A stretch of 64,000 bases of DNA from Dichloromethanomonas sp964477085 (GTDB taxonomy: Bacteria > Bacillota > Desulfitobacteriia > Desulfitobacteriales > Syntrophobotulaceae): NCBI GenBank assembly GCA_964477085.1, contig CAYZDF010000004.1, positions 1 through 64,000 of the forward strand, written 5' to 3'. Under the pieces are notes generated by a model. It was not told the DNA's origin. It worked only from the letters and a program-made list of their open reading frames with translations, and ran no database searches. How positions within the stretch are numbered: the first letter of the stretch is position 1; each line of letters begins with the position of its first letter. Made by a program: the position numbers and the translations under genes. This document shows, one piece after another, positions 1-7,374 of the stretch.

Positions 1-238
1 GTTCTCAAACTAACTTCATATCTGACTTCCATGTTCTCACTTACTACGCATCTTTTGAAATAGATGTATAATAATATTCTTTCAATACTGCGTATTAATC
101 GTAAACCATTAAGAAAAATGAATGAAAATAGAAAAAGAGCATCGTATTCTTCTTATTTTGTGCATAAATACAGTTGTTGGGGAAAGTTCAAGGGACGACC
201 CTCCATGTTCGTCTCTGAATCTGGAGGCATGGTCCATC
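1..238. other. Partial cassette C1, no gene recognised
   Basis: This is the 3' part of a cassette whose start is outside the window. A 70-codon open frame (64-276) runs into the attC and has no recognisable domain or ribosome site, so it is not called. Near the end there is a hairpin GACGA (194-198) / TCGTC (209-213) around a CTCCAT-type loop, followed by TCTGAATCTGGAGGC. The same phrase precedes several other attC sites in the array. Confidence 0.5.
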
Positions 239-315
239 GCCTAACAGCGAATTGCCAAAATATGAGAGTATATTAACGTAGTAACCAGACTTCGGCAATT
301 CGAAAGACGTTATGT
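239..315 (+). repeat. attC1
   Basis: R'' box GCCTAAC, R' box GTTATGT, and core arms GCGAATTGCC / GGCAATTCG. The upstream arm GCATGGTCCATCGCCTAAC resembles the ends of cassette C14, so C1 belongs to the same arm family. Confidence 0.85.
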
Positions 316-360
316 GAAACTCCCAGATTTGGGGAAATAATGAAAGCAGGTGGGTATTGT

Positions 361-896
361 ATGTCAGAAAAGAAAGAGTACCGAAAGCAAATAAATGAAG
401 CATTAAAGGTAATTGTATTTGCATTTGTTCTTTCATGGGGACTTAGAGCAACAGTGGTCGATGCGAGAGTCGTACCAACACCATCAATGCTTCCGACAAT
501 TCAAGTTGATGATAGGTTGTTGGTAGATAAGATCTCTTGCAACTTTACAGACATTAATAGGGGAGATATTGTTGTATTTCATGCTCCATTAAATGTAGAC
601 CAAAGAGAAGTCGATTACGTTAAAAGGGTTATTGGACTTCCAGGCGATAAGATTGAGATTAAGGATGGAAAGTCATTATCAACGAAAGTGAATTGAATGA
701 ACCCTACGAAATGGAAGAACCGAATTACATATATGGACCAATAATTGTTCCGGAAGAAACGTACTTCGTAATGGGTGATAATCGGAACAATAGTAATGAC
801 AGTCATTGTTGGGGTGTATTACCAAGGGAGAATATCATAGGGAAGGCTTTTATTCGATATTGGCCTTTAAATGATTTTGGGAGGCTGGCAAAGTAA
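361..896 (+). pseudogene. lepB: Signal peptidase I, frameshifted (cassette C2)
   Basis: Type I signal peptidases remove signal peptides on the outer face of the membrane. The first frame encodes an N-terminal membrane anchor, the catalytic-serine motif PTPSMLPT and the catalytic-lysine motif VKRVIGLPGD. After a shift near 670 the second frame continues with the conserved box GDNRNNSNDSHCWG and ends at 896. Adding one G after GATGGAAAG restores a single frame of about 178 codons, a normal length for the family. The start at 361 is preceded by AGGTGGG; an in-frame ATG at 340 has no ribosome site. It is the only gene of its cassette. Either it is a genuine single-base-deletion pseudogene or there is a sequencing error. 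Confidence 0.85.
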
Positions 897-935
897 AATT
901 GATTTTCCAGCTGTATTTGGGGCCATGGGAGCATC

Positions 936-1010
936 ACATAACAGCGTGTTTTCGACACTTTGTCAATATGAATGCGGTTGGACGCGTCGCAAACCCTCGA
1001 GACGTTATAT
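936..1010 (+). repeat. attC2
   Basis: R'' ACATAAC, R' GTTATAT; the core is of the type GCGTGTTTTCGAC / GTCGCAAAC with the internal phrase CACTTTGTCAATATGAATG. The end arm TGGGAGCATCACATAAC matches the reverse complement of the C2 start (309-325) at 15 of 17 positions. Confidence 0.88.
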
Positions 1011-1045
1011 AAAATCGCGCGCGGGGCCGTCGCGTCCTGCGGCAT

Positions 1046-1612
1046 TCCCAGTACGTTCAAGCCAGGCTTCAAAACTCTGATTCAAAAGGTCTATGCCCAT
1101 GTAAAACCGGTTTTCGAGAAAGTTGATCTTGATAAACTTTACAACCGATTCAACCTTGCCTTTGCTCTCCGGATCGGCTTTCCGACAGAGATATACATTT
1201 ATTTTCTCTGATTGCTTGAACTGCTCAAATTCATAAGTGAACATGATGTCGCCATAGTTTTCATCCACTGAAACGATACTGTCTTGATCAAATACGAGTT
1301 CAAGAGGTTTGCCTCCCATATAATCAAAACATCCATAGAGACTTTGAACAGTTCAGCACTGGTAAACGGTCTGTCCTTGGAGTAACCCCATTTATACCTT
1401 GAATTGGATAAAACAAATCCCACAAAATGCACTTTAACGTATTGTCCGTCAGGAGTTCTGAGGTGTTTTTGCCCAAAATCCACTTGCAACTGGTATCCCA
1501 TGGGAAGTTCATCGACTGCTTCATAAGATCTGGGAACGGAAGCTTTTTTGATCTTATGCGTTTCTCTTAATAGTCCCGAAGAAGATATGAAGTTGTGAAT
1601 TGACCTAATAAT
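1046..1612 (-). pseudogene. IS21-family transposase (IstA-like) remnant
   Basis: Minus-strand frames encode pieces of an IS21-type integrase-fold transposase. One piece carries the QVDFGQ stretch of the catalytic domain and FVLSNSRYKWGY. The next continues in another frame with LELVFDQDSIVSV, DPESKGKVESVVKFIK and FEAWLERTGN. A frameshift near 1318 separates them. The N-terminal DNA-binding part, the C-terminus, the helper ATPase gene (istB) and the terminal repeats are missing, so this is dead. It sits inside cassette C3, whose start arm (GTTATAT) does not match its end arm (AGCTAAC), consistent with insertion and later deletion. Confidence 0.75.
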
Positions 1613-1639
1613 AAGCAGATTTAAGGGCCGTCCGACATC

Positions 1640-1716
1640 AGCTAACAAGGTATTACCAAAATCTGAGAATAAGTTTTGGGTAGTAACCAGACTTCGGTAA
1701 TACCCAGCCATTAGGC
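1640..1716 (+). repeat. attC3 (R' box mutated)
   Basis: R'' AGCTAAC; core arms GGTATTACC / GGTAATACC with the usual AACCAGACTTC phrase. The R' box reads ATTAGGC instead of GTTAGGC, so the base at the expected exchange point is changed. The site abuts the IS110 remnant. Confidence 0.75.
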
Positions 1717-1759
1717 AACAGATATCACTAATTCAAGGAGAATGTGATATGAAGAAAAC

Positions 1760-2536
1760 ATTTGGATACAATACCGGTTCTTTTGTTGGGACAAGAGGAG
1801 ATCAATATAGCTCTTTAAAACCCGGATACTGGACTCTTGGGCCTGGTTAAAAGGCAAACTCTCCTTGGCAGCCAAAATCAAGCACTCAATCTTTGATTCA
1901 CACCAAGTCACGGACTTTTTCGAAGGTCTAAGAGCCTGAAAAAGTTCGTCATGGCTGGCAGATAGAACATCAGCAGGAGATGGAAACAAAGCAAGAACAC
2001 GAAGAGCAGTTTTACCGCAAAGATGAGCAAACACCGTTTCATAAAGAGGAAAGCATAGATCCAGGACACATCTTAACCGATTCTAGGTTTCAATATACAA
2101 ATCATTAAAACCGTTATATTGTCGGCAAAGGTTTTTTAGCTCCTGAATATGAGGTTCAAAACAACAATCCGCACAAAACTTATCCAGATAAAACACTTGA
2201 GCAATCCGGTTGGCATCAATCGGATCAGTCTTAACCTTACGTACAGACTTCTTCTTCTGAGCATGAGTCTGCAACGGATTATAACATAGACCAGATAGCC
2301 GTTTTCCCGGAAGAAAGAAGCAATCGGCTTAGAATAATTACCGGTAGCTTCCATCACAACACTCGGTTTCTTACCAGTATCTTTCTCGATATTCTTTAGT
2401 TGAGAACTCAAGTAGTTGAGATCTGAGGGACAATGGTAAAAAGGAAATGGTTTTAAATATGGATCACGGATCTAAACAGGGCAGCATAACTCTTTGACTT
2501 AGAAACATCAATACTTAAAACAGGAACATCATTCAT
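1760..2536 (-). pseudogene. IS110-family transposase remnant
   Basis: Minus-strand frames form a broken IS110-type DEDD transposase. The start at 2536 (MNDVPVLSIDVSKSK) is preceded by AGGAGG. Then come VVMEATGNYSKPI in one frame, KVKTDPIDANRIAQ in another, and the spacer region up to LLLSQQKN. The C-terminal serine-bearing domain is absent, so about one third of the usual 400 residues is lost. Several frameshifts confirm it is dead. It lies in cassette C4, immediately after attC3. Known IS1111/IS110 relatives target attC sites, which may explain the position. The exact junction at the left end (about 1720-1795) cannot be fixed from this sequence alone. Confidence 0.8.
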
Positions 2537-2783
2537 AGAAAACCTCCTCTTAATACCTGGGTTCCCTCAAGTGACGACCATCCCTAGGTTCGCGTTGTGA
2601 TACGGGCTTAAAGCCCAACCAGCTCAATCAGAGTAAAGTGCCAAAGAGGGCGGGACAGTTTATGCGACGGGATCTTAAGTCCCAACAGCGAATACGTTCT
2701 AAACCCTGGTTTTTCATTAAGTATAAATCAACATGTAAAGCAAAAAAGTTCATACCCAGATTGAACTGGTTATGAACTAATAA
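2537..2783 (-). other. IS110 upstream non-coding end, possible bridge RNA region
   Basis: This stretch precedes the transposase start on the minus strand and has no gene. It contains short inverted repeats such as GGGCTT-taa-AGCCC (2614-2624) and GGGA-tcttaag-TCCC (2670-2684). Active IS110 elements encode a structured bridge RNA in this position; whether this decayed copy did so is inference. The phrase AACAGCGAATACGTTCT near 2688 looks like a collapsed attC. Confidence 0.35.
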
Positions 2784-2858
2784 TACGAACAGCGAATTGC
2801 CAAAACTTAGAATATATGAATGTAGTATGACGCTTCGGCAATTCGCAGAACGTTATCT
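2784..2858 (+). repeat. attC4
   Basis: R'' TACGAAC (weak), R' GTTATCT; core arms GCGAATTGCC / GGCAATTCGC, perfectly paired. The preceding cassette is disrupted by IS110, so no start-arm comparison is meaningful. Confidence 0.8.
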
Positions 2859-2908
2859 GACATCACACGAAAATAAAAGACTAAGCTTGAGCCTAGTCTT
2901 TAGGTGGG

Positions 2909-3337
2909 TTAAAGTTTACTTTTGCCTTTTTTATAAGAATAATCATGGACGCCTAGGTTTTCTTTAAGTGCGTTTTGTAGGAGTTGAGAGAAATTTACTT
3001 TTCTTTCTTCACCCAAATCGTTAAGCCATTTTGGAATTGTTAAGGTTTTTTTGACTGCTTTATTTACCATTTCATCTCTAATTAAGGGCATATAAGCTTC
3101 AACTAATGAGATAAAGGAATCTTGTTCAACTTTGATTGTTTCTGGTAGTGAGGGTTTCGGAATTTCATCATTATCTTGTTCCATACCGTAAAGGTGCAAT
3201 TCGATTGCATCCTTAGCCATCAGATATGCTTCCTCTAATGTTTCTCCACAAGTAATACATCCAGGTAAGTCTGGAAAGGTAATTGTATAGCCACCCTCAT
3301 CGTGTTTGAATATAGCAGGATAAATATACCTATCCAT
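2909..3337 (-). CDS. hicB: HicB antitoxin (cassette C5)
   Basis: HicB binds and neutralises HicA and represses the operon. The N-terminal RNase H-like HicB fold is clear (YPAIFKHDEGGYTITFPDLPGC, GETLEEAYLMAKDAIELHL), followed by a C-terminal part with EERKVNFSQLLQNALKENLG that resembles a ribbon-helix-helix DNA-binding tail. The start chosen is ATG 3337 because AAAGGAGG lies seven bases upstream; a frame extending to 3361 has no ribosome site of its own. It is the second gene of a hicA-hicB operon pointing against the array direction, as toxin-antitoxin cassettes often do because they have their own promoter. Confidence 0.92.
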   Translation of the reverse strand: MDRYIYPAIFKHDEGGYTITFPDLPGCITCGETLEEAYLMAKDAIELHLYGMEQDNDEIPKPSLPETIKVEQDSFISLVEAYMPLIRDEMVNKAVKKTLTIPKWLNDLGEERKVNFSQLLQNALKENLGVHDYSYKKGKSKL

Positions 3338-3362
3338 AGTAATGCCTCCTTTGTTATTCACT

Positions 3363-3557
3363 TTATGTATAAAGGTTAGCTTGTTTCAATATTGTCTGAA
3401 CTGTTTTGGGAGGGAGATCCTTATTCGGATGAGGCACTGTTACTTTACCTTTTTTAGTAGGATGCTCAAGTTGTACATGTGAACCGCGTTGTCGTTTTAT
3501 AGTCCAACCATCTTTAAGCAATATTTGGAGTAGGTCTTTTGATGAGTATGACGTCAT
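3363..3557 (-). CDS. hicA: HicA toxin, mRNA interferase (cassette C5)
   Basis: HicA toxins are small dsRBD-fold ribonucleases that cleave mRNA. The 64-residue product has the hallmark order GWTIKRQRGSHVQLEHP, with the catalytic histidine in GSHVQL, then KGKVTVPHPNKDLPPKTVQTILKQANL. Length and motif are fully normal, so it looks intact. It precedes hicB on the minus strand with a short gap. A perfect inverted repeat just upstream is a candidate autoregulatory operator. Confidence 0.93.
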   Translation of the reverse strand: MTSYSSKDLLQILLKDGWTIKRQRGSHVQLEHPTKKGKVTVPHPNKDLPPKTVQTILKQANLYT

Positions 3558-3580
3558 TTAAGTAATACGCATCCTTTACT

Positions 3581-3602
3581 CTACAATACATATTTATTGT
3601 AG
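3581..3602. promoter_or_regulatory. Candidate HicB operator upstream of hicA
   Basis: Perfect inverted repeat CTACAATA (3581-3588) / TATTGTAG (3595-3602) with a six-base centre, 24 bases upstream of the hicA start. Position and symmetry fit autoregulation by the HicAB complex; binding is inferred. Confidence 0.6.
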
Positions 3603-3638
3603 CACGTGCCATTATACGTGTAAAGAGGTGGTGACGTC

Positions 3639-3715
3639 AGATAACAGAGTGTTCCCAAAATCTGGTATAATATGAATGTAATAACCAGACTTCGGGAACA
3701 CTCGAACCGTTAGGT
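3639..3715 (+). repeat. attC5
   Basis: R'' AGATAAC, R' GTTAGGT. The end arm GTGACGTCAGATAAC matches the reverse complement of the C5 start (2852-2866) at 14 of 15 positions. Core arms are AGTGTTCCC / GGGAACACT. Confidence 0.9.
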
Positions 3716-3718
3716 GAA

Positions 3719-3961
3719 ATGGCTAGGTCAACTATAACTTTAATATTCTATCTTGAAGGATTTATCTTCTATTCTTTTAAAGCAAATTACGGATTTTTAT
3801 TGTCGTTTTTTGTTGCACCATTAGGGTTAATTTTGGGCTATATCAGTAGAAATGAAGGTATGATTTTTAAGATTTTTGGGCTGTATGGGAATATTGTTAC
3901 TATTACATTTGGTTTTCTTTATTGGCCATTAGGAGATAGATTATTGTATTTGCTAAAGTAA
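3719..3961 (+). CDS. Small hydrophobic membrane protein (cassette C6)
   Basis: Eighty residues with two to three predicted membrane segments (TLIFYLEGFIFY; GFLLSFFVAPLGLILGYI; IFGLYGNIVTITFGFLYWPL). No family is recognised. The ATG lies only four bases after the attC box, with AGGTGA too close to act as a good ribosome site, so the start is uncertain. C6's start arm (GTTAGGT) does not match its end arm (GTATAAC), so the cassette may be a fusion and the gene's original context lost. Confidence 0.5.
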   Translation: MARSTITLIFYLEGFIFYSFKANYGFLLSFFVAPLGLILGYISRNEGMIFKIFGLYGNIVTITFGFLYWPLGDRLLYLLK

Positions 3962-4308
3962 TGTAGTAATAATCCTTTTCATTTATGACGGGGGGCACTA
4001 CTATATTTGACACAAATAAGAAAAACTTCCATGAATTTTTATTTCTTATTTTGTTATACTTGATAATTAAACTATGACGGAGTGCTTAAGGGGCCGCCGT
4101 CTGTGGCGGCCTCCAAGTCTGGGGGCGTACGGCTTCGTATAACAGCTAATTACCAAAATGAGGATATGAAAGTAGTAACCAGACTTCGGTAATTCGCAGG
4201 ACGTTAGGCTAAAGCTTTGGTGAATGACATTTTTTGGAGATCATCTGTAGAATGTTTGTTTTTGATGATATACTATAGGTAATAATGCTTTTTGAAGAGG
4301 TGAATATC
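3962..4308. other. Gene-free end of C6 and start of C7
   Basis: No gene is seen. The stretch contains AT-rich sequence, the cassette-end hairpin GGCCGCC (4092-4098) / GGCGGCC (4105-4111) with loop GTCTGT, the phrase AAGTCTGGGGGC, attC6, and about 100 bases leading to the antitoxin gene. Confidence 0.6.
4137..4209 (+). repeat. attC6
   Basis: R'' GTATAAC, R' GTTAGGC; the core has AATTACC / GGTAATT. The end arm GCGTACGGCTTCGTATAAC (4125-4143) does not match its own cassette start. It matches the reverse complement of the C11 start (6500-6518) at 17 of 19 positions. Confidence 0.85.
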
Positions 4309-4485
4309 ATGAGTCAAGTAAAGGAAGCAGCAATTAAAATAATTGAGAACCTGCCCGACCAAGCAACTTGGGATGATATAATGTATCAATTATATGTTAA
4401 AAAGAAAATCGATCTGTCCTTGAAAGCAGCAGAGGATGGCAAGGTATATTCTCATGAAGATGTTAAGAAGAGGATATTAAAATAA
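4309..4485 (+). CDS. RelB/ParD-type antitoxin (cassette C7)
   Basis: A 58-residue protein, MSQVKEAAIKIIENLP..., of the kind paired with RelE/ParE toxins in Firmicutes: a helical region with ATWDDIMYQLYVKKKID and a C-terminal toxin-binding tail (AAEDGKVYSHEDVKKRIL). The start is ATG 4309 because GAGGTG lies six bases upstream; an in-frame ATG at 4285 has no such site. The stop is followed directly by the ATG of the toxin gene. Its partner is frameshifted, so the antitoxin may now be an orphan. Confidence 0.8.
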   Translation: MSQVKEAAIKIIENLPDQATWDDIMYQLYVKKKIDLSLKAAEDGKVYSHEDVKKRILK

Positions 4486-4792
4486 ATGAGAATCGAATGG
4501 TCTGAGCCAGCTGTACTTGATTTAGAAGGTATAAAAGAATTTAGAGAGAGATTCGGAATATTATGCTATAGAATTCACTAGCAGAATTATTGAGATGATC
4601 GAAAAGCTTTCTGGTTTTCCTAATCTGGGAAGAAAAGTTCCTGAAGTTGAAGATGAGAAGATTAGAGAGATCGTTTTTTATAACTATCGGTTAATTTACA
4701 AACTAAGTGATGACTCAATTCTAGTATTGGCAATAATTCATGCAGCACGAGATTTAAATAATATGAAACCACAACCTTGGGAGAACACATAA
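4486..4792 (+). pseudogene. RelE/ParE-family toxin, frameshifted (cassette C7)
   Basis: The first frame gives MRIEWSEPAVLDLEGIKEF and stops after 31 codons. The second frame continues with SRIIEMIEKLSGFPNLGRKVPE, VFYNYRLIYKLSDDSILVLAI and IHAARDL, the typical RelE/ParE C-terminal strands. A net loss of two bases near 4541 explains the break. The frame begins directly after the antitoxin stop, giving a classical antitoxin-toxin order. Loss of the toxin is harmless to the cell and is a common decay route for such modules. Confidence 0.82.
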
Positions 4793-4827
4793 TTTTACCC
4801 GGGGTTTTCTTTTGGGCCAAAGCCTTC

Positions 4828-4901
4828 GCCTAACACGGGGTTTACGCAACTTTGCCGATATGAAAGTAGTATGACGCTGTGTAAACCCCTAAACGTTAGG
4901 C
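4828..4901 (+). repeat. attC7
   Basis: R'' GCCTAAC, R' GTTAGGC; a distinct core GGGGTTTACGC / GTGTAAACCCC. The end arm matches the reverse complement of the C7 start (4203-4220) at 16 of 18 positions. Confidence 0.9.
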
Positions 4902-5035
4902 GATATGTGGCGAGATCTGCCATCCATGAGATTCTAGGAATGAAATTTGGCAATATTTTTATGGGAGAGGTTTCAATTTGAGCCGTCAAAGAGCAAAATA
5001 AAAAGGAGCCTTGAGCAACTCCTTCAATATTCTTC

Positions 5036-5299
5036 CTATTTTATTTTACGAACATGAGCTGTTTCCATTTGCAAGATTTCAATTTTAGTTTCGATTCTTT
5101 CGAGAGCATTGATAATAGTATCATTTTTCTCATTTTGTACTTCGCGAGCTTCAAATAATGCTTTGATATTATAACCTAAATCATTTTCAACTTTTGTTTC
5201 TATTTTTTGGACTCGAGAGGTTAATTCTTTTAGTTGAGAATTAGTTTCGGTTTGGTTTTCAAGGATCTTTCCGAGAAGATCCATTATCTTATCATCCAA
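5036..5299 (-). CDS. Coiled-coil protein (cassette C8)
   Basis: About 87 residues, nearly all heptad-like helix (LGKILENQTETNSQLKELTS, RVQKIETKVENDLGYN, NALERIETKIEILQMET). Similar small coiled-coil proteins are widespread hypotheticals in Firmicutes; function unknown. Translation probably begins at TTG 5299, eight bases after AGGAGG, or at GTG 5302. It is transcribed against the array, so it must have its own promoter or be silent. Confidence 0.65.
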   Translation of the reverse strand: MDDKIMDLLGKILENQTETNSQLKELTSRVQKIETKVENDLGYNIKALFEAREVQNEKNDTIINALERIETKIEILQMETAHVRKIK

Positions 5300-5405
5300 C
5301 ACTATCACCTCCTAATGATTAGCTTATCGTTTTTGATAGATAAGTCAAGGAGAATTTTTAAGGGTTGCCATCCATGGCAACTGCTGAATTTGAAGCGCCC
5401 ACGTC

Positions 5406-5482
5406 GCCTAACAGCGTATTCCCAAAATCTGGGATGATATGCAAGTAATAACCAGACTTCGGGAATACGCGAGACGTTAAAT
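5406..5482 (+). repeat. attC8
   Basis: R'' GCCTAAC, R' GTTAAAT; core GCGTATTCCC / GGGAATACGC, perfectly paired. The last nine bases of C8 (TCGCCTAAC) are the exact reverse complement of its first nine (4895-4903). A hairpin GTTGCC (5364-5369) / GGCAAC (5376-5381) with loop ATCCAT precedes the site. Confidence 0.92.
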
Positions 5483-5499
5483 GAAATTGGTTGCAAGGG

Positions 5500-5518
5500 C
5501 CGCGCCGTCCTGGCGCGG
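5500..5518 (+). repeat. Cassette-start hairpin of C9
   Basis: CCGCGCC (5500-5506), loop GTCCT, GGCGCGG (5512-5518), 24 bases inside the C9 start. Equivalent hairpins occur at 6526-6543, 7912-7931, 9777-9794, 12024-12041 and 14342-14360, with stem differences that keep pairing. Confidence 0.75.
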
Positions 5519-5630
5519 ATAGAGCAAGGTAGGGTTTGGAGTTTGGATAACTCTGTTTATTACGTAAGTTTAGTCGATTTATATTTATATCTAAAGCTTC
5601 GGTTATTTATATTTGGTGAGGTAGTACAAT

Positions 5631-5954
5631 ATGAAGAAATTAATAGGCGTCTTAATGGGTATTTTAAAAGCGGCAAGCTGTGCGGTAATACTTGGGATCG
5701 TATGGTTTGCTTTGGTATATACGTGTGCGGGATCACTGTCTCTACCAGTACGAAATATTTCGACGGTAATTCTCCTTTGTATTGTTAGTATAAGTATTAG
5801 TCTTGTTTTTCAGATAAAAATCTGCCCACGAAGGTGGATGAATCTTATTTTGGTTGCAGTGGCATTTGGAGTGTTTATGTTACTTATTGAATATAGGGAT
5901 AATATGTTTGAACAGTTATCATCTGCAACTATTAACTTTTTTCGAAATCCATGA
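5631..5954 (+). CDS. Small membrane protein (cassette C9)
   Basis: A 107-residue protein with three predicted membrane segments (about residues 11-33, 44-62 and 72-86) and a short polar tail. No family is recognised. GGTGAGG lies about nine bases upstream of ATG 5631. It is the only clear gene of the cassette and reads with the array. Confidence 0.65.
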   Translation: MKKLIGVLMGILKAASCAVILGIVWFALVYTCAGSLSLPVRNISTVILLCIVSISISLVFQIKICPRRWMNLILVAVAFGVFMLLIEYRDNMFEQLSSATINFFRNP

Positions 5955-6290
5955 ACAAATTAGCATAATGTGATGATAAAAGATTTCGGACGTATTTACA
6001 TTACTCAATTCATTTTGAATGCCTTTGCGGAATTTGAGGGGCCGACGTCCTGTCGGCCTCTGGATATGGTGGCGCGCGACTTTACATAACGTTTGCGACA
6101 CTTTGTTAATATGAATGTTGGGTGGGACGCGTCGCAAACACTCGAGACGTTATCGGAAAGATGAGGCGAGGTTGCCGCATCCTGCGGCGGGTTTAAACTT
6201 AAAGAGAGAACTTAAGTAAGATACCGGTTAACTTATGGTTATTCATGAAGAAAGGAATCTAATATTTTACTGGTAACCCATGGTTTCTTA
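5955..6290. other. Gene-free junction C9/C10
   Basis: Contains the cassette-end hairpin GGCCGAC (6040-6046) / GTCGGCC (6052-6058) with loop GTCCT, attC9, and a cassette-start hairpin near 6175-6187 (CCGC / GCGG around ATCCT). No gene is seen. Confidence 0.6.
6084..6155 (+). repeat. attC9
   Basis: R'' ACATAAC, R' GTTATCG; core GTTTGCGAC / GTCGCAAAC with CACTTTGTTAATATGAATG. The end arm does not match the C9 start. The C9 start (5476-5494) instead matches the reverse complement of the C18 end (14921-14939) at 16 of 19 positions. Confidence 0.88.
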
Positions 6291-6404
6291 ATGAGGATGA
6301 TTAGAAAGGAACTTCAAAGAAGAGAATTTATTGGGGATAAGTTTGTTAAGGCGAAAAACGGTATCTGCTATATGATTAAAGATAGCATAGAAAGAAAAAG
6401 ATAA
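6291..6404 (+). CDS. Possible 37-residue basic peptide (cassette C10)
   Basis: This is the only open frame of note in the short cassette C10: MRMIRKELQRREFIGDKFVK and onward, ending SIERKR. It is highly basic and has no clear ribosome site, so it may be the tail of a lost gene or not translated at all. The cassette arms (GTTATCG start, ACATAAC end) do not match, which suggests an internal deletion. Confidence 0.25.
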   Translation: MRMIRKELQRREFIGDKFVKAKNGICYMIKDSIERKR

Positions 6405-6430
6405 GCATACATCTGGAGGTAGCCACCATC

Positions 6431-6506
6431 ACATAACAGTGAATTCCCAAATCTAAGAGATTATGCAAGTAGTAACCAGACTTTGGGAATTCACGGGATG
6501 TTATAC
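6431..6506 (+). repeat. attC10
   Basis: R'' ACATAAC, R' GTTATAC; core GTGAATTCCC / GGGAATTCAC, perfectly paired, with AACCAGACTTT. GATGTT replaces the usual GACGTT at the 3' box. Confidence 0.88.
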
Positions 6507-6550
6507 GAAACTGTACGCAAAGACACCGCGCCTCCATGCGCGGAATAGTT

Positions 6551-6850
6551 TCAGAATAATATTCTAATGAATACCATTATGAATGCAATAATAAAAGAAA
6601 TTGCAAATATAAGAATAAATGTTTTTAGCCAAGTCTTACCTAAAATCTTTTGTTTATATTGATATAGTGACATAATTAGACCGCTTATAATTATTAATCC
6701 AAGAAGATCCCAGGGAGCTTCATTTAGTTTTAACGATCTATATACAACATCTAGAAGCAAAGCAAACGTAATAAAAATATATCCGAATTTATAACTAATA
6801 TTTTCGATAAATGTTGTTCTTTCATCTTTCTCAATCATTTTACTGGTCAT
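6551..6850 (-). CDS. Membrane protein partner of XRE regulator (cassette C11)
   Basis: Ninety-nine residues with three predicted membrane segments (YIFITFALLLDVVYR; LLGLIIISGLIMSLY; FILIFAISFIIAFIMVFIRILF). It begins inside the end of the upstream XRE gene (an 11-base overlap), so the two form a translationally coupled pair. Small XRE regulator plus short membrane protein is a recurrent Firmicute pair of unknown role. The pair reads against the array. Confidence 0.7.
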   Translation of the reverse strand: MTSKMIEKDERTTFIENISYKFGYIFITFALLLDVVYRSLKLNEAPWDLLGLIIISGLIMSLYQYKQKILGKTWLKTFILIFAISFIIAFIMVFIRILF

Positions 6851-7070
6851 TATCTATAACCTCCTCAAAGTAAAATAAGTCTTCAAATCGTTTATTAAGA
6901 ACATTGGATAGAATTAATGCTAATTTAGCTGTCGGGCAGTATTGACCTGTTTCAATTGAGCTAATTGTTTGTCTTGTTACGTCGGCGAGAATTGCAAGCT
7001 GTTCCTGCGAAAGGTTCTTTTCTGCTCTGGCGACTTTTAATCGATTTTTAAGCTGAATATTATCATTCAA
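6840..7070 (-). CDS. XRE-family transcriptional regulator (cassette C11)
   Basis: Seventy-six residues, almost entirely one helix-turn-helix of the Cro/C1 type: KVARAEKNLSQEQLAILADV, then TRQTISSIETGQY and LILSNVLNKRFEDLFYFEE. This is the compact YozG-like class. The start is TTG 7070, seven bases after AGGAGG. It probably represses its own promoter just upstream; the upstream DNA carries an unusual 20 to 21-base periodic repeat. Confidence 0.88.
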   Translation of the reverse strand: MNDNIQLKNRLKVARAEKNLSQEQLAILADVTRQTISSIETGQYCPTAKLALILSNVLNKRFEDLFYFEEVIDNDQ

Positions 7071-7182
7071 ACTATCACCTCCTGACTAGATAGTAACATA
7101 GTCAATAAATTATGTAAAGCATACTAGTCGAATTGACAAGCGAGCCTATTAAAACGAATTATACATAACTAAATAGAAAGGT

Positions 7183-7325
7183 GAGAAGCTATTTTGTAAA
7201 CCTAAAAGCAATTTTTGTAACCGACAACTGAATATCTGTAAACGAAACGCAGTTTTTGTATCTGAGAAGCCTCTTTTGAAAATAAAATGCTACTTTTGTA
7301 ACCCACATGCAGTTTGATTTTCTCT
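7183..7325. repeat. Degenerate tandem repeat, seven units of 20-21 bases
   Basis: T-tract-G units (consensus close to AYGCAGTTTTTGTAACCGAC) recur with the central G at 7196, 7217, 7238, 7258, 7278, 7298 and 7316, that is every 20 to 21 bases except the last. The spacing equals two helical turns, so the T-tracts face one side of the DNA. It lies between the divergent XRE gene and the GyrI-like fragment and encodes nothing evident. Confidence 0.7.
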
Positions 7326-7374
7326 TTTTTGGGGCTTAACTAATGGTAAGTGGGGTCTCGTAACTGAGGAACCA

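Noticed and set aside
64..276. 70-codon frame in the first partial cassette
   Set aside because: It runs through the hairpin and into attC1, has no ribosome site and no similarity I recognise.
1749..1850. 33-codon plus-strand frame with AAGGAG, starting MKKTFGYNTGSFVG
   Set aside because: It overlaps the IS110 remnant in antisense. It could be the head of a cassette gene cut by the insertion, but most of it is transposase DNA read backwards.
5919..6137. Minus-strand 72-codon frame over attC9
   Set aside because: Reads attC and hairpin sequence; no ribosome site or domain.
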